Source: a bacterium (GTDB lineage: Bacteria > Planctomycetota > Planctomycetia > Pirellulales > Pirellulaceae). Taken from it: a stretch of DNA of 64,000 bases. A program made the translations under genes and the position numbers. Below, one piece after another: positions 11,077-20,417 of the stretch. Position 1 is the stretch's first letter; each line of letters opens with the position of its first letter. Location of the stretch: positions 124,001 through 188,000 of the forward strand of contig JAUIGN010000002.1 of the NCBI GenBank assembly GCA_030430075.1. The letters run 5' to 3'. The notes under the pieces are model-generated. The model was not told where the DNA came from. It saw nothing but the letters and a program-made list of their open reading frames with translations, and did not search any database.

Positions 11077-12362
11077 CACCTCGGATGCTCAACCGCCGTC
11101 GTTTTCTTCGCAGTGCAGGAGTCGCCCTTGCCCTGCCCTGGCTGGAGAGTCTGCGGCCCGCGTTCGCCCGACGAACCGAGGCGCCGCCGCCCCGGCGGAT
11201 GCTGTTGATCTCGAACAACCTGGGTGTATTGCCAAAGCAGTTCTTTCCAGAGACATCCGGACGGGACTACAAACTCTCACCTTACCTGCGGGAGCTTGCC
11301 GAGTTCCGCAACGACTTCACCGTCTTGAGCGGCCTGTCGCATCCGGATGTGGACGGCGGGCACAGCACGGAGAACTGTTTTCTTACGGCGGCTCGAGGAC
11401 CAACCAAGAGCGGATTTCGCAACACAATCTCGCTCGATCAATTCGCCGCCGAACGACTGGGGCCGGTGACTCGCTTTCCCACGCTCAATCTGGGCGTGAA
11501 TCTCGACAAGGCCAACCGCAGTCTCTCCTGGACCCGTGACGGCGTGCTGTTGCCTGCCGAAGACCGTGCATCGGCCCTGTATCGCAAGATGTTCATTCAG
11601 GGCGATTCGTCAGCGGTGGAACGGCAGTTGCATAAGCTCGATGAGCGGGCCAGCATCCTCGATACGCTCCTGGATGACACGCGGCAGGTGCAGCGAAAAC
11701 TCAGTCGCGATGATCAATGGCGCCTCGACCAGTACCTGACTTCGGTGCGCGAGATCGAGCAGCGCCTGCATGTTGCTCGCCAGTGGGAATTGCGTCCGAA
11801 GCCGGACACCGATGAACAACCGCCGGACGACATTCGCGACCAGAAGCAGTTCTTCGAGAAGTTCGACCTGATGTTGTCGATGGCGCGACTCGCCTTCGAA
11901 TCCGATTCAACCCGTCTCGTTACGCTGATGGTCGATGCCTTCGCAACTCCGGTCTTCAAACTGCATCCCGACCAGAACACAACCGACGGCTACCACAACC
12001 TCAGCCACCACGGTCAATCGGAATCCAAAGTCAACCAGCTGATCGATGCCGACCAACAACAGATGGCGCTGCTTTCCAGGTTATTCTCGCAGTTAGCCGA
12101 GACCCGCGAAGGCGGCGACCGGTTGTTGGACCGCACGATGATCCTGTTCGGCAGCAACATGGGGGATTCGAACACGCACGATAATACGAATCTTCCCATC
12201 CTGCTGGCGGGCGGCAACTTGCGGCACGGTCAGCATCTCGCCTTCCGCCGCGATCACAACCTGCCGCTCTGCAACCTGTATGTGACGATGCTCCAACACC
12301 TGCGTGTTGAAACAGAGTCCTTTGGCAGCAGCACGGGGACGTTGAATCAGATGATCCCATGA
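11073..12362 (+). CDS. DUF1552 domain-containing exported protein, second paralogue
   Basis: A 429-residue DUF1552 protein starting by ATGA overlap with the DUF1592 gene. The N-terminus carries a Tat signal (LNRRRFLRSAGVALALPWLE). Family blocks include [55 protein letters not shown] and FGSNMGDSNTHDNTNLPILL. It parallels the protein at 4319-5674 but is clearly diverged. The pair order DUF1592 then DUF1552 is kept, so the two pairs look like an old duplication or two related operons. Biochemical function is not established. Confidence 0.93.
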   Translation: MTPRMLNRRRFLRSAGVALALPWLESLRPAFARRTEAPPPRRMLLISNNLGVLPKQFFPETSGRDYKLSPYLRELAEFRNDFTVLSGLSHPDVDGGHSTENCFLTAARGPTKSGFRNTISLDQFAAERLGPVTRFPTLNLGVNLDKANRSLSWTRDGVLLPAEDRASALYRKMFIQGDSSAVERQLHKLDERASILDTLLDDTRQVQRKLSRDDQWRLDQYLTSVREIEQRLHVARQWELRPKPDTDEQPPDDIRDQKQFFEKFDLMLSMARLAFESDSTRLVTLMVDAFATPVFKLHPDQNTTDGYHNLSHHGQSESKVNQLIDADQQQMALLSRLFSQLAETREGGDRLLDRTMILFGSNMGDSNTHDNTNLPILLAGGNLRHGQHLAFRRDHNLPLCNLYVTMLQHLRVETESFGSSTGTLNQMIP

Positions 12363-12696
12363 ACTCGAAGCGATTCGCGATCACACCGCGCGTATCATCA
12401 AGTTTCGCTCTCCGCTGTCTGGCGACAAGTACCGTTGCCGGCGGAACCGCGTTATGTGCACATCGAACCCGGGCCGCGACCGGCCGCCACGCCGTACCGC
12501 CACTGCCTTGCGACTTCCAACGCCTCGTGCTTACGCCAACGTAGACGGCGAAGACACGGGATATTGTCCTCGCTCCGCAGCAGCGGCAGCAAACGCCATG
12601 AATTTGACCGACGCTGATCCGCCGACCTGCAAGGACTACAATGCCATGACAAACTTCGCGATCAGAACGCGACTTGCCGAATGCCCTGCAGGTCAA
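12363..12696 (+). other. Gap with no recognised gene
   Basis: The frame of the following gene is open through most of this gap, but the translated product (proline/arginine-rich, no hydrophobic signal) looks non-coding. I see no repeat shared with the rest of the window, no hairpin with a T-run, and no RNA gene. A promoter for the gene at 12697 may lie here but I cannot point to it. Confidence 0.4.
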
Positions 12697-15600
12697 ATGC
12701 GACACACGTTCACATTCTTGCTTGCCCTGCTGATCCAGCCGCTCGCCGTACTGCAGGCCGAGAATGCGTTATCAGAGCACGAGGCAGACAGCGCGATCAT
12801 GCTCGCCGGCGACTGGTTGCCCGAGGATCCGCACCAGATCGACTATGCGAAGCTCCCGCGAGTCAGATCGGAACACGTCATCATCAGTGACGTCCGCGAC
12901 CATGCGGGCACTCGCGTTCACCAACACGCCTACCTGGCCCACTATGACGGCCGCTTCTGGGCGATGTGGAGCGATGGTCCCGGAGGACCGAAGGCCGGCG
13001 TGACGCCGGAACAACACCGCAACATCGTACCCGCCCACGATATGCCGGGAACGCGCAATTCGTTTGCCACGAGCCCGGATGGCTTGCGCTGGAGTCGTCC
13101 GGCGGATCTGACGGGTCCGCCGCGGAAGCCGGGCTTTGGTTGGATCGCCCGCGGCCTGTGGAAACGCGAGGGTGAACTCCTCGCGCTCGCCAGCCATTTT
13201 AACGCGCCCGGGTACGCCGGGCTCGGACTCAGCCTGGAAGCCTTTCATTGGGACGGAGCGAAATGGGTGGCCCATGGAACCGTGCTTGACGATTCCATGA
13301 ACAATTTTCCCCCCAAACGCCTGCCGTCAGGGGAGTGGATGATGACGCGCCGCGATCATCAGAGGCAGGTTTCCGTGATGATCGGTGGAACGAAAGCTGT
13401 CAGCGAATGGCGTATCAATCCGCTCGCCGCATATGACGCTGCCGGACGTCCCGAGGAACCGTACTGGTACGTCTTGCCGGACGGTGAGACCATCGTCGGC
13501 CTGATTCGCGACAACGGCGGGTCGAAATTCCTGCTGCGGACCTTTTCCCGGGACAACGGCAAGACCTGGAGCAAGATTCATCGCACGAATTTCCCGGATG
13601 CCACCAGCAAGTTTTTCGTGCATCGGACCAGCCGTGGCTACTACGTGTTGGTGTCCAACGCGAATCCTCGGAAGCGCGATCCGCTGACGCTTGCCGTCAG
13701 CCGGGATGGGCTCGTTTTTACCAAACTGTTCAAGTTGATCGGCGGACGTCACGTCGACTATCCGCACATCATCGAACATGAAGATCACCTGCTGATCGCA
13801 TTCTCCGGTGCCAAGCAGACGATGGAGGTTATGAAGGTGTCGCTTGACGAACTGGAGCGACTGGAGATGCCGGAGTCCGTTGAACTCGATCGGCACCTTC
13901 CCGCTGTCAAACAGACTCCTCAGCAACCGCCCTCGCAGTGGATCGATCTTGGGGACGAAGGGAAAACGCTGTACGCCGCCGCGGATCTCGTCGTTCCTGA
14001 ACGCGGCAACCGGGCCTCGTTATCTTTGGCCACGGCCAGCGGAGCGAAACGTGTTGCGATTGCCATTGATGCAGAAGGACGCCTGGCGGCGCAACTTTAC
14101 AAGGCGACGGTGACCGGCCAGCAGCTCGAGCCCGGCAGTCGTCATTCGTTGCTGATTCGTATTCACAGCCATCACGAGAAACCGGATGCGCTGTGTGTGC
14201 AAATCGGTCGGCCCGGTGTGCTCCCGGTCGAGCCGGAGCGCTGGCCGCTCTCAAACACGAGGGGTAGGAGCGCCGCAAACCTGTCTCGCGTCATTTTGCA
14301 GAGTGAAGGCGACGGTTCCGCCGGCTTCAACAATGCACGTGTCGCAGTGACTCGCGAAGCCCTGGCAAGCGCCGAAGTCGTCGCGGAACAATCGATCGAT
14401 GCCGATATCGTTGTTTACGGCGGCACGCCGGGCGGACTGGCGGCGGCGGTTGCCGCCGCGCGGCTCGGCAGCCGAGTGATCCTGGTGGAGCCGAACCTGC
14501 ACGTTGGCGGCATGACGACCAGCGGCCTGGGAAAAAGCGACATCGAGAACCGCGCGATGATCGGCGGACTCTTCCGCGAGTTCGTACAAGCACAGCTTCA
14601 GCACTACCTCGATACCTACGGTCCTGATCACGAGAACATCCAACTCTGCCGCGATGGTTATTATGCCGAACCGTCCGTTTCCGAAGCTGTCTTCGAGGCC
14701 ATGTTGGCTGCCGAGGGTGAGCGGATTTCGGTGCTCAAGGGTTGGAGCCTTGCCGCCGCCCACACATCTGATGACACGCTCGAATCGATCACGATCCGGC
14801 AAAAAGCCGACGGCTCATCGCGTCGGCTCACGGGCAGTGTCTTTATCGATGCCAGCTACGAAGGCGACCTCTACGCTGCGGCCGGAGCCAACTACCGGCT
14901 CGGCCGCGAGGCGCGTGATGAGTTCGATGAACCTCATGGCGGAGTGGTCTATTTCGACTACCAGGAGAAGACTTTTCTGCCCGGCACGACAGGCGAAGCC
15001 AGCCAAGACCTGCCCGCATTCACCTATCGGCTCTGCCTGACCAAAGATCCCAAGAACAGCTACCAGCTCAGCCAGCCGCCGCCGGGCTATGACCGCAGCG
15101 TTTATCTCGGCTACTTCGACGATCTCAAGGCCGGCCGTCTCTCTGGTCCCAAGGTACTCAAACCGGGCCGCGGCTATAACCCAAAGCACTTCGACACGCT
15201 GGTCCGCGCCCTTTCGGTGACCAACATCCCGAACCACAAAACCGACGTCAACATGAATCCCCGGCCACTCGGTTTCCCGTTTACCGAGGAGAATCGCGGT
15301 TACATTCAAGGCGACGAAGCAACCCGGGAGATGATCCGCGAACGGATCCGCAACCTGACGCTCGGCCTCATTTGGTTTCTTCAGAACGACGCGGAAGTCC
15401 CCGCGGAGCATCGAAAGCTGGCCAACGAGTTGCACTTTCCACTGGATGAGTTCAAGGACGACAAGACGCACTTTCCTTTTCAGCTCTATGTCCGCGAAGG
15501 GCGGCGCCTCGTTGGCGAAATCACGCTGACGGAACATCACATCACCGGGAAAGGGAAAGCCGTCACACATCATCCCGATACGGTTGCCATCGGCGAATTT

Positions 15601-15948
15601 CCCATTGATAGTTTTCCGTGCCGCAAGCGCCAATCCGGCGACACCACCGTGCTGGAGGGTTACCTCGGAATGCTGGATCACATCACGCGGCCCTACGAAA
15701 TTCCCTACCGCGTCATGATCCCCGAAACGATTGATGGGCTCATCGTTCCCGTCGCGGCAAGTACGACTCACGTGGCCTTTTCCAGCATTCGCATGGAGCC
15801 GACCTGGATGGCCCTCGGGCAGGCCGCTGGAACGGCTGCCCATCTGGCCGTCAGGAACCAGGTCCAGCCACGGGACGTCCCTATCAACCCCCTGCAGGCG
15901 ACCCTCCGTAGGAACGGTCAGGTCCTCAGCCACGACACCGTGCCGTGA
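12697..15948 (+). CDS. Exo-alpha-sialidase-like / FAD-dependent oxidoreductase fusion
   Basis: A 1083-residue exported protein. The ATG at 12697 gives MRHTFTFLLALLIQPLAVLQ, a good Sec signal; an earlier ATG at 12646 is possible. Residues ~30-420 resemble a sialidase/BNR beta-propeller, with an Asp-box (SRDNGKTW) and weaker copies (SPDGLRW, SRDGLVF). Residues ~430-560 look like a beta-sandwich linker. From ~565 an FAD-dependent oxidoreductase begins with a dinucleotide-binding loop (DIVVYGGTPGGLAAAVAAA, LVEPNLHVGGMTTSG) and continues to the end with EIPYRVMIPE and MALGQAAGTAAHLAV. FAD proteins of this type occur alone in planctomycetes; fusion to a propeller suggests oxidation of a secreted glycan or sugar acid, which is inference. 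It is followed by a glycosidase relic and a sulfatase, which fits glycan use. Confidence 0.85.
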   Translation: MRHTFTFLLALLIQPLAVLQAENALSEHEADSAIMLAGDWLPEDPHQIDYAKLPRVRSEHVIISDVRDHAGTRVHQHAYLAHYDGRFWAMWSDGPGGPKAGVTPEQHRNIVPAHDMPGTRNSFATSPDGLRWSRPADLTGPPRKPGFGWIARGLWKREGELLALASHFNAPGYAGLGLSLEAFHWDGAKWVAHGTVLDDSMNNFPPKRLPSGEWMMTRRDHQRQVSVMIGGTKAVSEWRINPLAAYDAAGRPEEPYWYVLPDGETIVGLIRDNGGSKFLLRTFSRDNGKTWSKIHRTNFPDATSKFFVHRTSRGYYVLVSNANPRKRDPLTLAVSRDGLVFTKLFKLIGGRHVDYPHIIEHEDHLLIAFSGAKQTMEVMKVSLDELERLEMPESVELDRHLPAVKQTPQQPPSQWIDLGDEGKTLYAAADLVVPERGNRASLSLATASGAKRVAIAIDAEGRLAAQLYKATVTGQQLEPGSRHSLLIRIHSHHEKPDALCVQIGRPGVLPVEPERWPLSNTRGRSAANLSRVILQSEGDGSAGFNNARVAVTREALASAEVVAEQSIDADIVVYGGTPGGLAAAVAAARLGSRVILVEPNLHVGGMTTSGLGKSDIENRAMIGGLFREFVQAQLQHYLDTYGPDHENIQLCRDGYYAEPSVSEAVFEAMLAAEGERISVLKGWSLAAAHTSDDTLESITIRQKADGSSRRLTGSVFIDASYEGDLYAAAGANYRLGREARDEFDEPHGGVVYFDYQEKTFLPGTTGEASQDLPAFTYRLCLTKDPKNSYQLSQPPPGYDRSVYLGYFDDLKAGRLSGPKVLKPGRGYNPKHFDTLVRALSVTNIPNHKTDVNMNPRPLGFPFTEENRGYIQGDEATREMIRERIRNLTLGLIWFLQNDAEVPAEHRKLANELHFPLDEFKDDKTHFPFQLYVREGRRLVGEITLTEHHITGKGKAVTHHPDTVAIGEFPIDSFPCRKRQSGDTTVLEGYLGMLDHITRPYEIPYRVMIPETIDGLIVPVAASTTHVAFSSIRMEPTWMALGQAAGTAAHLAVRNQVQPRDVPINPLQATLRRNGQVLSHDTVP

Positions 15949-16129
15949 CATGGGAAATCGGCGATGGAGATCGTCTTGCCGCTGCATCACCCTTAGCCAC
16001 GTGAAGTCACCACCCGGCGTGAGAACCCCTGGGAAGGCAATACGAAGGAGTATCCGCAGCCCGGCGAGAAGGTGATTTCTACTCATCCCAACTCACCTGA
16101 TAGCAAGCGGAGTCGTGACCTTGCGATAG

Positions 16130-16678
16130 CAAACCGAATGGTTCACAGCCACTGTTGTCGTGTTGAGTATCAGCACAACCGTCGATGCTTGCGAGCCTCG
16201 AATTGTCTTCAATGATGACGCTCAGATGCTGATGGAGACTCCAGCCGGGGGTGCGACCGAGTTCGTCAACGCGTGGCTCGACAAAGAAGCGGCGGCGGTG
16301 CCGTTTTCGACTTATGTTTTTCTTGCCGCGATGCCCGACTTCTGCACTTACGATTCCTACGTGGGAGAGACGTATGGCGATCGGTTTGGCGAAGGCTTTT
16401 CCAAGAGTTGGACGCGAGGCATTCGCGGATTGCGGGCGGAGGGGACCGACGCGCTGCATGTCGTTGCCGCGCACATGCACGCCACAGGCAAGGAAGTACT
16501 GGCGGCGATTCGAGTGAGCGACACGCATCATCCACAGATCGGTCACACCCGTCCGCTCTGCCCGCAGTTTGCAATCGATCACAGGCAGTTTGTCATCCGG
16601 CAGCCGGACGGCCGCACGAACGAAACGGCACTCGATGATTCCCACCCTGAATTTCGGCGGCACCGCCTGAACATCTAG
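16130..16678 (+). pseudogene. Remnant of a family-10-like glycosyl hydrolase
   Basis: This frame runs from just after a stop at 16127 to the stop at 16678. It opens with a signal-like hydrophobic stretch (FTATVVVLSISTTVDA) without a good ATG, then PRIVFNDDAQML, STYVFLAAMPDFCTYDSYVG and DALHVVAAHMHATGKEVLAA. These resemble the N-terminal barrel strands of the secreted glycosyl-hydrolase-10-like family of planctomycetes. After RVSDTHH the protein jumps to QPDGRTNETALDDSHPEFRR, which resembles a region normally much further along, so a central part seems deleted and the C-terminal half is missing. Only 172 residues are read from the GTG at 16160. Best read as a decaying gene; a short divergent protein is possible. 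Confidence 0.55.
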
Positions 16679-16834
16679 ACTTGCCCGTTGGGAATTGACT
16701 GGGTAAATCCTGGGGAAGACAATGAAGCCGGAAGTGGATTCGATTCCTTTCCGCCAGGCGGGATACCTTCGGGGGCCCTCCGGGAACGAATCAACAACAA
16801 TGTTCATTGATTCAGTGGCACGGAGGTTTGGAAA

Positions 16835-16940
16835 GTCGTTGACGGCCCGTTCCTGCCGCCTGTCAGACCGCATTACGTCATGCACAGCACGACCTACGGT
16901 ATGACGAAAGCATGACTGCTTCGATTCGCCTGTCGCTACC
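16835..16940 (-). repeat. Hairpin repeat family H, copy B
   Basis: Read on the minus strand, this aligns nearly end to end with 3975-4080, including GGCGAATCGAA near one end, the core, and GGCAGGAAC near the other. The core reads GTCGTGCTGTGCATGAC; the single change from copy A would keep pairing as G-U in an RNA of this strand. It lies in the gap 16679-17001 between the glycosidase relic and the sulfatase, ending about 60 bases before the sulfatase start. I see nothing else in the gap. Confidence 0.8.
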
Positions 16941-17001
16941 GTCGCCTTAGATTTTGGCACACACGCTCTTTGGCTGCGGCCCTGCCAATTTAGGATTCAT
17001 C

Positions 17002-18537
17002 ATGTTTCAATTCCCTGACAAGGCGCAGGCCGGCTACGTCCGGTCGTTCACGCGTCGTTTGCGACACCGAATGACGCCCCTGACCATTTCAGCCTTGCTG
17101 GCACTCGTTGCACAAGCGATTGGCGTGCAACACGTTGACGCCGACCAACCCGCTCGGCCGAACATCATTTTCATTCTGGCGGACGACACGGGTTGGCCGG
17201 ACCTCGCCTGCTACGGGCACGCATTTCACGAGACGCCCGTACTGGACGAACTGGCTCGTCAGGGCATGAAGTTTTCGAATTTCTATGCGACACCCGTCTG
17301 CTCATCGACGCGATCCACGATCCAAACCGGTCAGTACTCGGCGCGAACCGGGATCACAGATTTCATTCCTGGGCACTGGCGGCCATTCGAACAGCTCGTT
17401 GTTCCGCCCATCGACCATCACCTTCAGGATGGTGTGCGAACACCTGGTGACGTGTTGCAGTCAGCAGGATACGTGACGGCGCACTTCGGCAAATGGCACT
17501 TGGGAAACGATGCCGCACACCAACCGGACCAACACGGCTATCAAATCACCGAAAGACAGCTTGGCCGGCCGTTTCGCGAATGGCGGACCAGCAACCGGCC
17601 CGGTCCGAAGAAGATCGACTTTCTCACCGATGCGGCACTTTGGTTTATCGAGCAACATGCGAAGCAACCGTTCTTCCTGACCGTGTCGCATCACGCCGTT
17701 CATATCCCGGTCGAGGGTAACGAGTCGACCATTGCCAAGTATGAGCAGAAGGATAAACCGGCAATCGGCGTAAATCACCCGATCTATGCCGCGATGACGG
17801 AAGATCTCGACACAAGTATCGGGCGAATCCTGGAAAAGCTGGAGGCCGATGGCCTGGCCGACAAGACAGTGGTTGTCTTCGCATCGGACAACGGCGGGCT
17901 GCAGACCATCTACACGGGAGTCGGGGAAGTTGTTTCCACCAACATTCCGTTGCGCGATGAAAAGGGGACTCTCTACGAAGGGGGAATCCGTGTCCCCTTG
18001 ATTGTGCGTTGGCCGGGAGTTGTCAAACCGGGGTCCGTTCATCACGAACTGGCGACCACTGCCGATCTGCTTCCGACCTTCTGCGAAATCGCCAAGACCT
18101 CCCTGCCGGACCAGCCAATCGACGGCGCCAGCCTGGTGGGCCTGTTGCGGGATGAACGTGCGTCGCTGCAACGCGAAGCGATCTATTTCCACTATCCGCA
18201 CTATCACCATTCGACACCGGCCGGTGCCGTTCGGATGGGCGATTGGAAGTTGATCGAGTTTTTCGCCGATGGCCGGCTGGAACTTTACAATCTGGCGAAT
18301 GATCTCAGCGAGAAGCACAACCAAGCGGAGGCCCGTCCCAAGCTGGCGGCGGCCTTGCGGCAGCGACTGGCCGACTGGCGCATTGCGGTGAATGCGAGAA
18401 TGCCGACCGTCAACCCGCAGGCCGATCCCAGCCGCGCGTCGGAATGGTGGAGCCGCCGCACCAATCAACCGCTCGATATCGAAGCGATGCGCAAGCGGTA
18501 CGATTCCAAACGGGCCAAGGCCGCTCGGAAGCAGTAA
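17002..18537 (+). CDS. Formylglycine-dependent sulfatase
   Basis: A 511-residue type I sulfatase. With the ATG at 17002, an arginine-rich N-region (FTRRLRHR) and the hydrophobic stretch MTPLTISALLALVAQAIG form an export signal; ATG 17071 is the alternative. The metal-binding NIIFILADDTG (D61, D62) and the formylglycine motif CSSTR (C100-R104, consensus C-x-S/P/A-x-R) are intact. So are HFGKWHLG, the VVVFASDNGG motif that supplies further metal ligands, and the C-terminal MGDWKLIEFF block. It should hydrolyse a sulfate ester on a carbohydrate or aryl substrate in the periplasm after conversion of Cys100 by a formylglycine-generating enzyme not seen here. The substrate cannot be told from sequence. 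Confidence 0.94.
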   Translation: MFQFPDKAQAGYVRSFTRRLRHRMTPLTISALLALVAQAIGVQHVDADQPARPNIIFILADDTGWPDLACYGHAFHETPVLDELARQGMKFSNFYATPVCSSTRSTIQTGQYSARTGITDFIPGHWRPFEQLVVPPIDHHLQDGVRTPGDVLQSAGYVTAHFGKWHLGNDAAHQPDQHGYQITERQLGRPFREWRTSNRPGPKKIDFLTDAALWFIEQHAKQPFFLTVSHHAVHIPVEGNESTIAKYEQKDKPAIGVNHPIYAAMTEDLDTSIGRILEKLEADGLADKTVVVFASDNGGLQTIYTGVGEVVSTNIPLRDEKGTLYEGGIRVPLIVRWPGVVKPGSVHHELATTADLLPTFCEIAKTSLPDQPIDGASLVGLLRDERASLQREAIYFHYPHYHHSTPAGAVRMGDWKLIEFFADGRLELYNLANDLSEKHNQAEARPKLAAALRQRLADWRIAVNARMPTVNPQADPSRASEWWSRRTNQPLDIEAMRKRYDSKRAKAARKQ

Positions 18538-18581
18538 CGTTGCCGCCGTCCTGGACCAGCGCCTGGGAGCCTGCTGAACCG

Positions 18582-19232
18582 TTGAAGAACCTGCTCCTTA
18601 TTCCAACGCCATTCGAGCTCAGCATCCTGCGTCCGCTGCTTGGGAATTGCTTCCCCGCGGAGGAGTGGTCGATCGAGTTATGCGGCTTCGGCCCGATTGC
18701 CGCGGCGGCGCGAACTTCCGGCCTGATCGCCCGCCGGCAGCCCGGGCGCGTGCTGCTGGTCGGTATCGCCGGCGCGTACGGGTCGCAGCTCCAAGTTGGC
18801 ACAGCAGCCACGTTTTCCCATGTCGCGTGTCACGGAATCGGAGCCGGGACGGGCGACCAGCACCGCTCTGCCGCTGACCTTGGCTGGCCCCACTGGCGGG
18901 CAGGCAATGCCGGGCCGTCGATCGGCGACGTCATCCCCCTGGCCGCGCCCGGGCGGTCCACGGACCATTCCGCCGATCACCTGGTGACCTGCTGCGCGGC
19001 GGCGGCAAGTCGCCACGATGTCGACGCGCGGACGGCCGCGTATCCACGGGCAACAGCCGAGGACATGGAGGGGTTCGGCGTGGCCCTGGCGTGCACCCTG
19101 AATGACGTTCCCCTGCAGATTGTCCGGGGAATCTCCAACACCGCCGGAGATCGCAACCGAGACCGTTGGCGCGTCTCCGACGCGCTACACGCAGCCGCGG
19201 AACTTGCCGCGACGGTTGCCACACAGGAGTAA
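18582..19232 (+). CDS. mqnB: Futalosine hydrolase MqnB
   Basis: A 216-residue nucleoside-phosphorylase-like protein. The frame is open further upstream, into the sulfatase gene, but homology begins at KNLLLIPTPFEL, so the TTG at 18582 is the likely start; no ATG or GTG fits better. VLLVGIAGAYG is the purine-binding core, and AEDMEGFGVALAC with VRGISNTAGDRNRDRW matches the active-site and C-terminal blocks of MqnB. It cleaves futalosine to dehypoxanthine futalosine in the futalosine route to menaquinone. MqnD follows 7 bases later, which supports the call and suggests a transcription unit. Length is normal for the family (~220). Confidence 0.9.
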   Translation: MKNLLLIPTPFELSILRPLLGNCFPAEEWSIELCGFGPIAAAARTSGLIARRQPGRVLLVGIAGAYGSQLQVGTAATFSHVACHGIGAGTGDQHRSAADLGWPHWRAGNAGPSIGDVIPLAAPGRSTDHSADHLVTCCAAAASRHDVDARTAAYPRATAEDMEGFGVALACTLNDVPLQIVRGISNTAGDRNRDRWRVSDALHAAAELAATVATQE

Positions 19233-19239
19233 TGCCCCG

Positions 19240-20094
19240 ATGACGGACCGTCCCATTAAGCTTGGTATCTCGACCTGCCCCAATGACACCTTCGCGTTCC
19301 ACGGCCTGATGACGCGGTCGGTCGACTGGCGAGGCCTGAAATTTGAAATCGAGCTGATCGATATCCAACAGCTCAACGACCGGCTGTTCCAAGGTGACTT
19401 CGATGTCGCCAAGGCCAGCTTTCACGCCGCCCTGTTGTTGGCCGACCAGACGGTGGTGCTGCCGAGCGGTTCGGCATTGGGATTTGGCGTGGGACCGCTG
19501 CTCCTGGCGGCTTCGGCGGGAACCGAACCGGCCCGCGATGGTCGGGTGACGCTCTGCCCGGGACGCCACACGACGGCGACCCTGCTCTTTAAGCTGTTCC
19601 ACGCCGGCACGACACGAATCGAGCATGTCGTTTTCTCGGAGATCATGCCCAAACTTCAGCGGCAGGAAGCCGATTTCGGCGTCTGCATCCACGAAGGAAG
19701 GTTCACCTGGCAAGACCAGGGCCTGGGGTTGGTGGAAGACCTGGGGACCCGTTGGGAAGCAGAGACAGGCTGTCCATTACCGCTGGGCGGGATCGTCGCC
19801 CACCGCCGCCTTCCGGTGGAGACGATCGCCACGGTTCAGGCGGTCATTCGCGACTCGCTCGACCAGGCCGTTGCCGACCCCGCGATCGCCCTCCCCTCGA
19901 TGCGCAAGTACGCCCAGGAATTCGATGACGATGTGCTGCGGCAACACGTCGACCTGTACGTCAACGCCTGGACCCGGGACCTGGGTGAAACGGGACGGGC
20001 GGCACTCCGGCAATTGTCGGATCGCGCACGAGACATCGGCCTGACCGATGCCGAAGCGCGTGACATCGAAGTGTTTTCGGCCCCTTGCTCCTGA
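19240..20094 (+). CDS. mqnD: 1,4-dihydroxy-6-naphthoate synthase MqnD
   Basis: A 284-residue MqnD-type protein with the periplasmic-binding-protein-like fold but no signal peptide. The start at 19240 gives KLGISTCPNDTFAFHGL, the classic MqnD N-terminus with the conserved CPNDTF motif. Other family blocks are FDVAKASFHAALLL, LGFGVGPLLLA, LCPGRHTTATLLFKL, FGVCIHEGRFTW and LPLGGIVAHR. It converts cyclic dehypoxanthine futalosine to 1,4-dihydroxy-6-naphthoate for menaquinone. MqnA and MqnC are not in the window. The adjacent MqnB gene makes the assignment firm. Confidence 0.96.
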   Translation: MTDRPIKLGISTCPNDTFAFHGLMTRSVDWRGLKFEIELIDIQQLNDRLFQGDFDVAKASFHAALLLADQTVVLPSGSALGFGVGPLLLAASAGTEPARDGRVTLCPGRHTTATLLFKLFHAGTTRIEHVVFSEIMPKLQRQEADFGVCIHEGRFTWQDQGLGLVEDLGTRWEAETGCPLPLGGIVAHRRLPVETIATVQAVIRDSLDQAVADPAIALPSMRKYAQEFDDDVLRQHVDLYVNAWTRDLGETGRAALRQLSDRARDIGLTDAEARDIEVFSAPCS

Positions 20095-20417
20095 CGCCCG
20101 GCGGCGAGCCCGCAACCTACATGAACGGACATCGATTGGGTGCAAGCCGCTGTTTGGTCGTCATTTGCGGTGAAGTTACCGAAACCGCCGCGCATCTCAG
20201 CCGGCGAATGGGACCGGCGCTGAACGCGGCGTCCTGCCACAGGCGCACTTCCACTGTTCCTTGATCCGGGTCTAGAATGTGGCGACTCGACAACGAGTTC
20301 GCCCCGAGGTCGCGCCGGACCCGAAGTTTTTGCCATGACCACGTGCCTGGATGTGGCGCCGGCAGGACGGTTGGACCGCCCCTGATCGCGATCGCCCACG
20401 TAAGGAAGCTGCCCCCG
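20095..20417 (+). other. Gap with no recognised gene
   Basis: Between mqnD and the RNase H gene. The frame of the latter is open from about 20277, but that part has no family resemblance. I see no strong hairpin, no shared repeat and no RNA gene here. Confidence 0.4.

Noticed and set aside
14815..16086. 423-codon minus-strand frame opposite the FAD oxidoreductase
   Set aside because: No domain is visible and the plus-strand FAD motifs are clear.
16079..16960. 293-codon minus-strand frame over the glycosidase relic and hairpin copy B
   Set aside because: Its product has no family resemblance and part of it is simply the translated hairpin repeat, while the opposite strand keeps hydrolase-like text.
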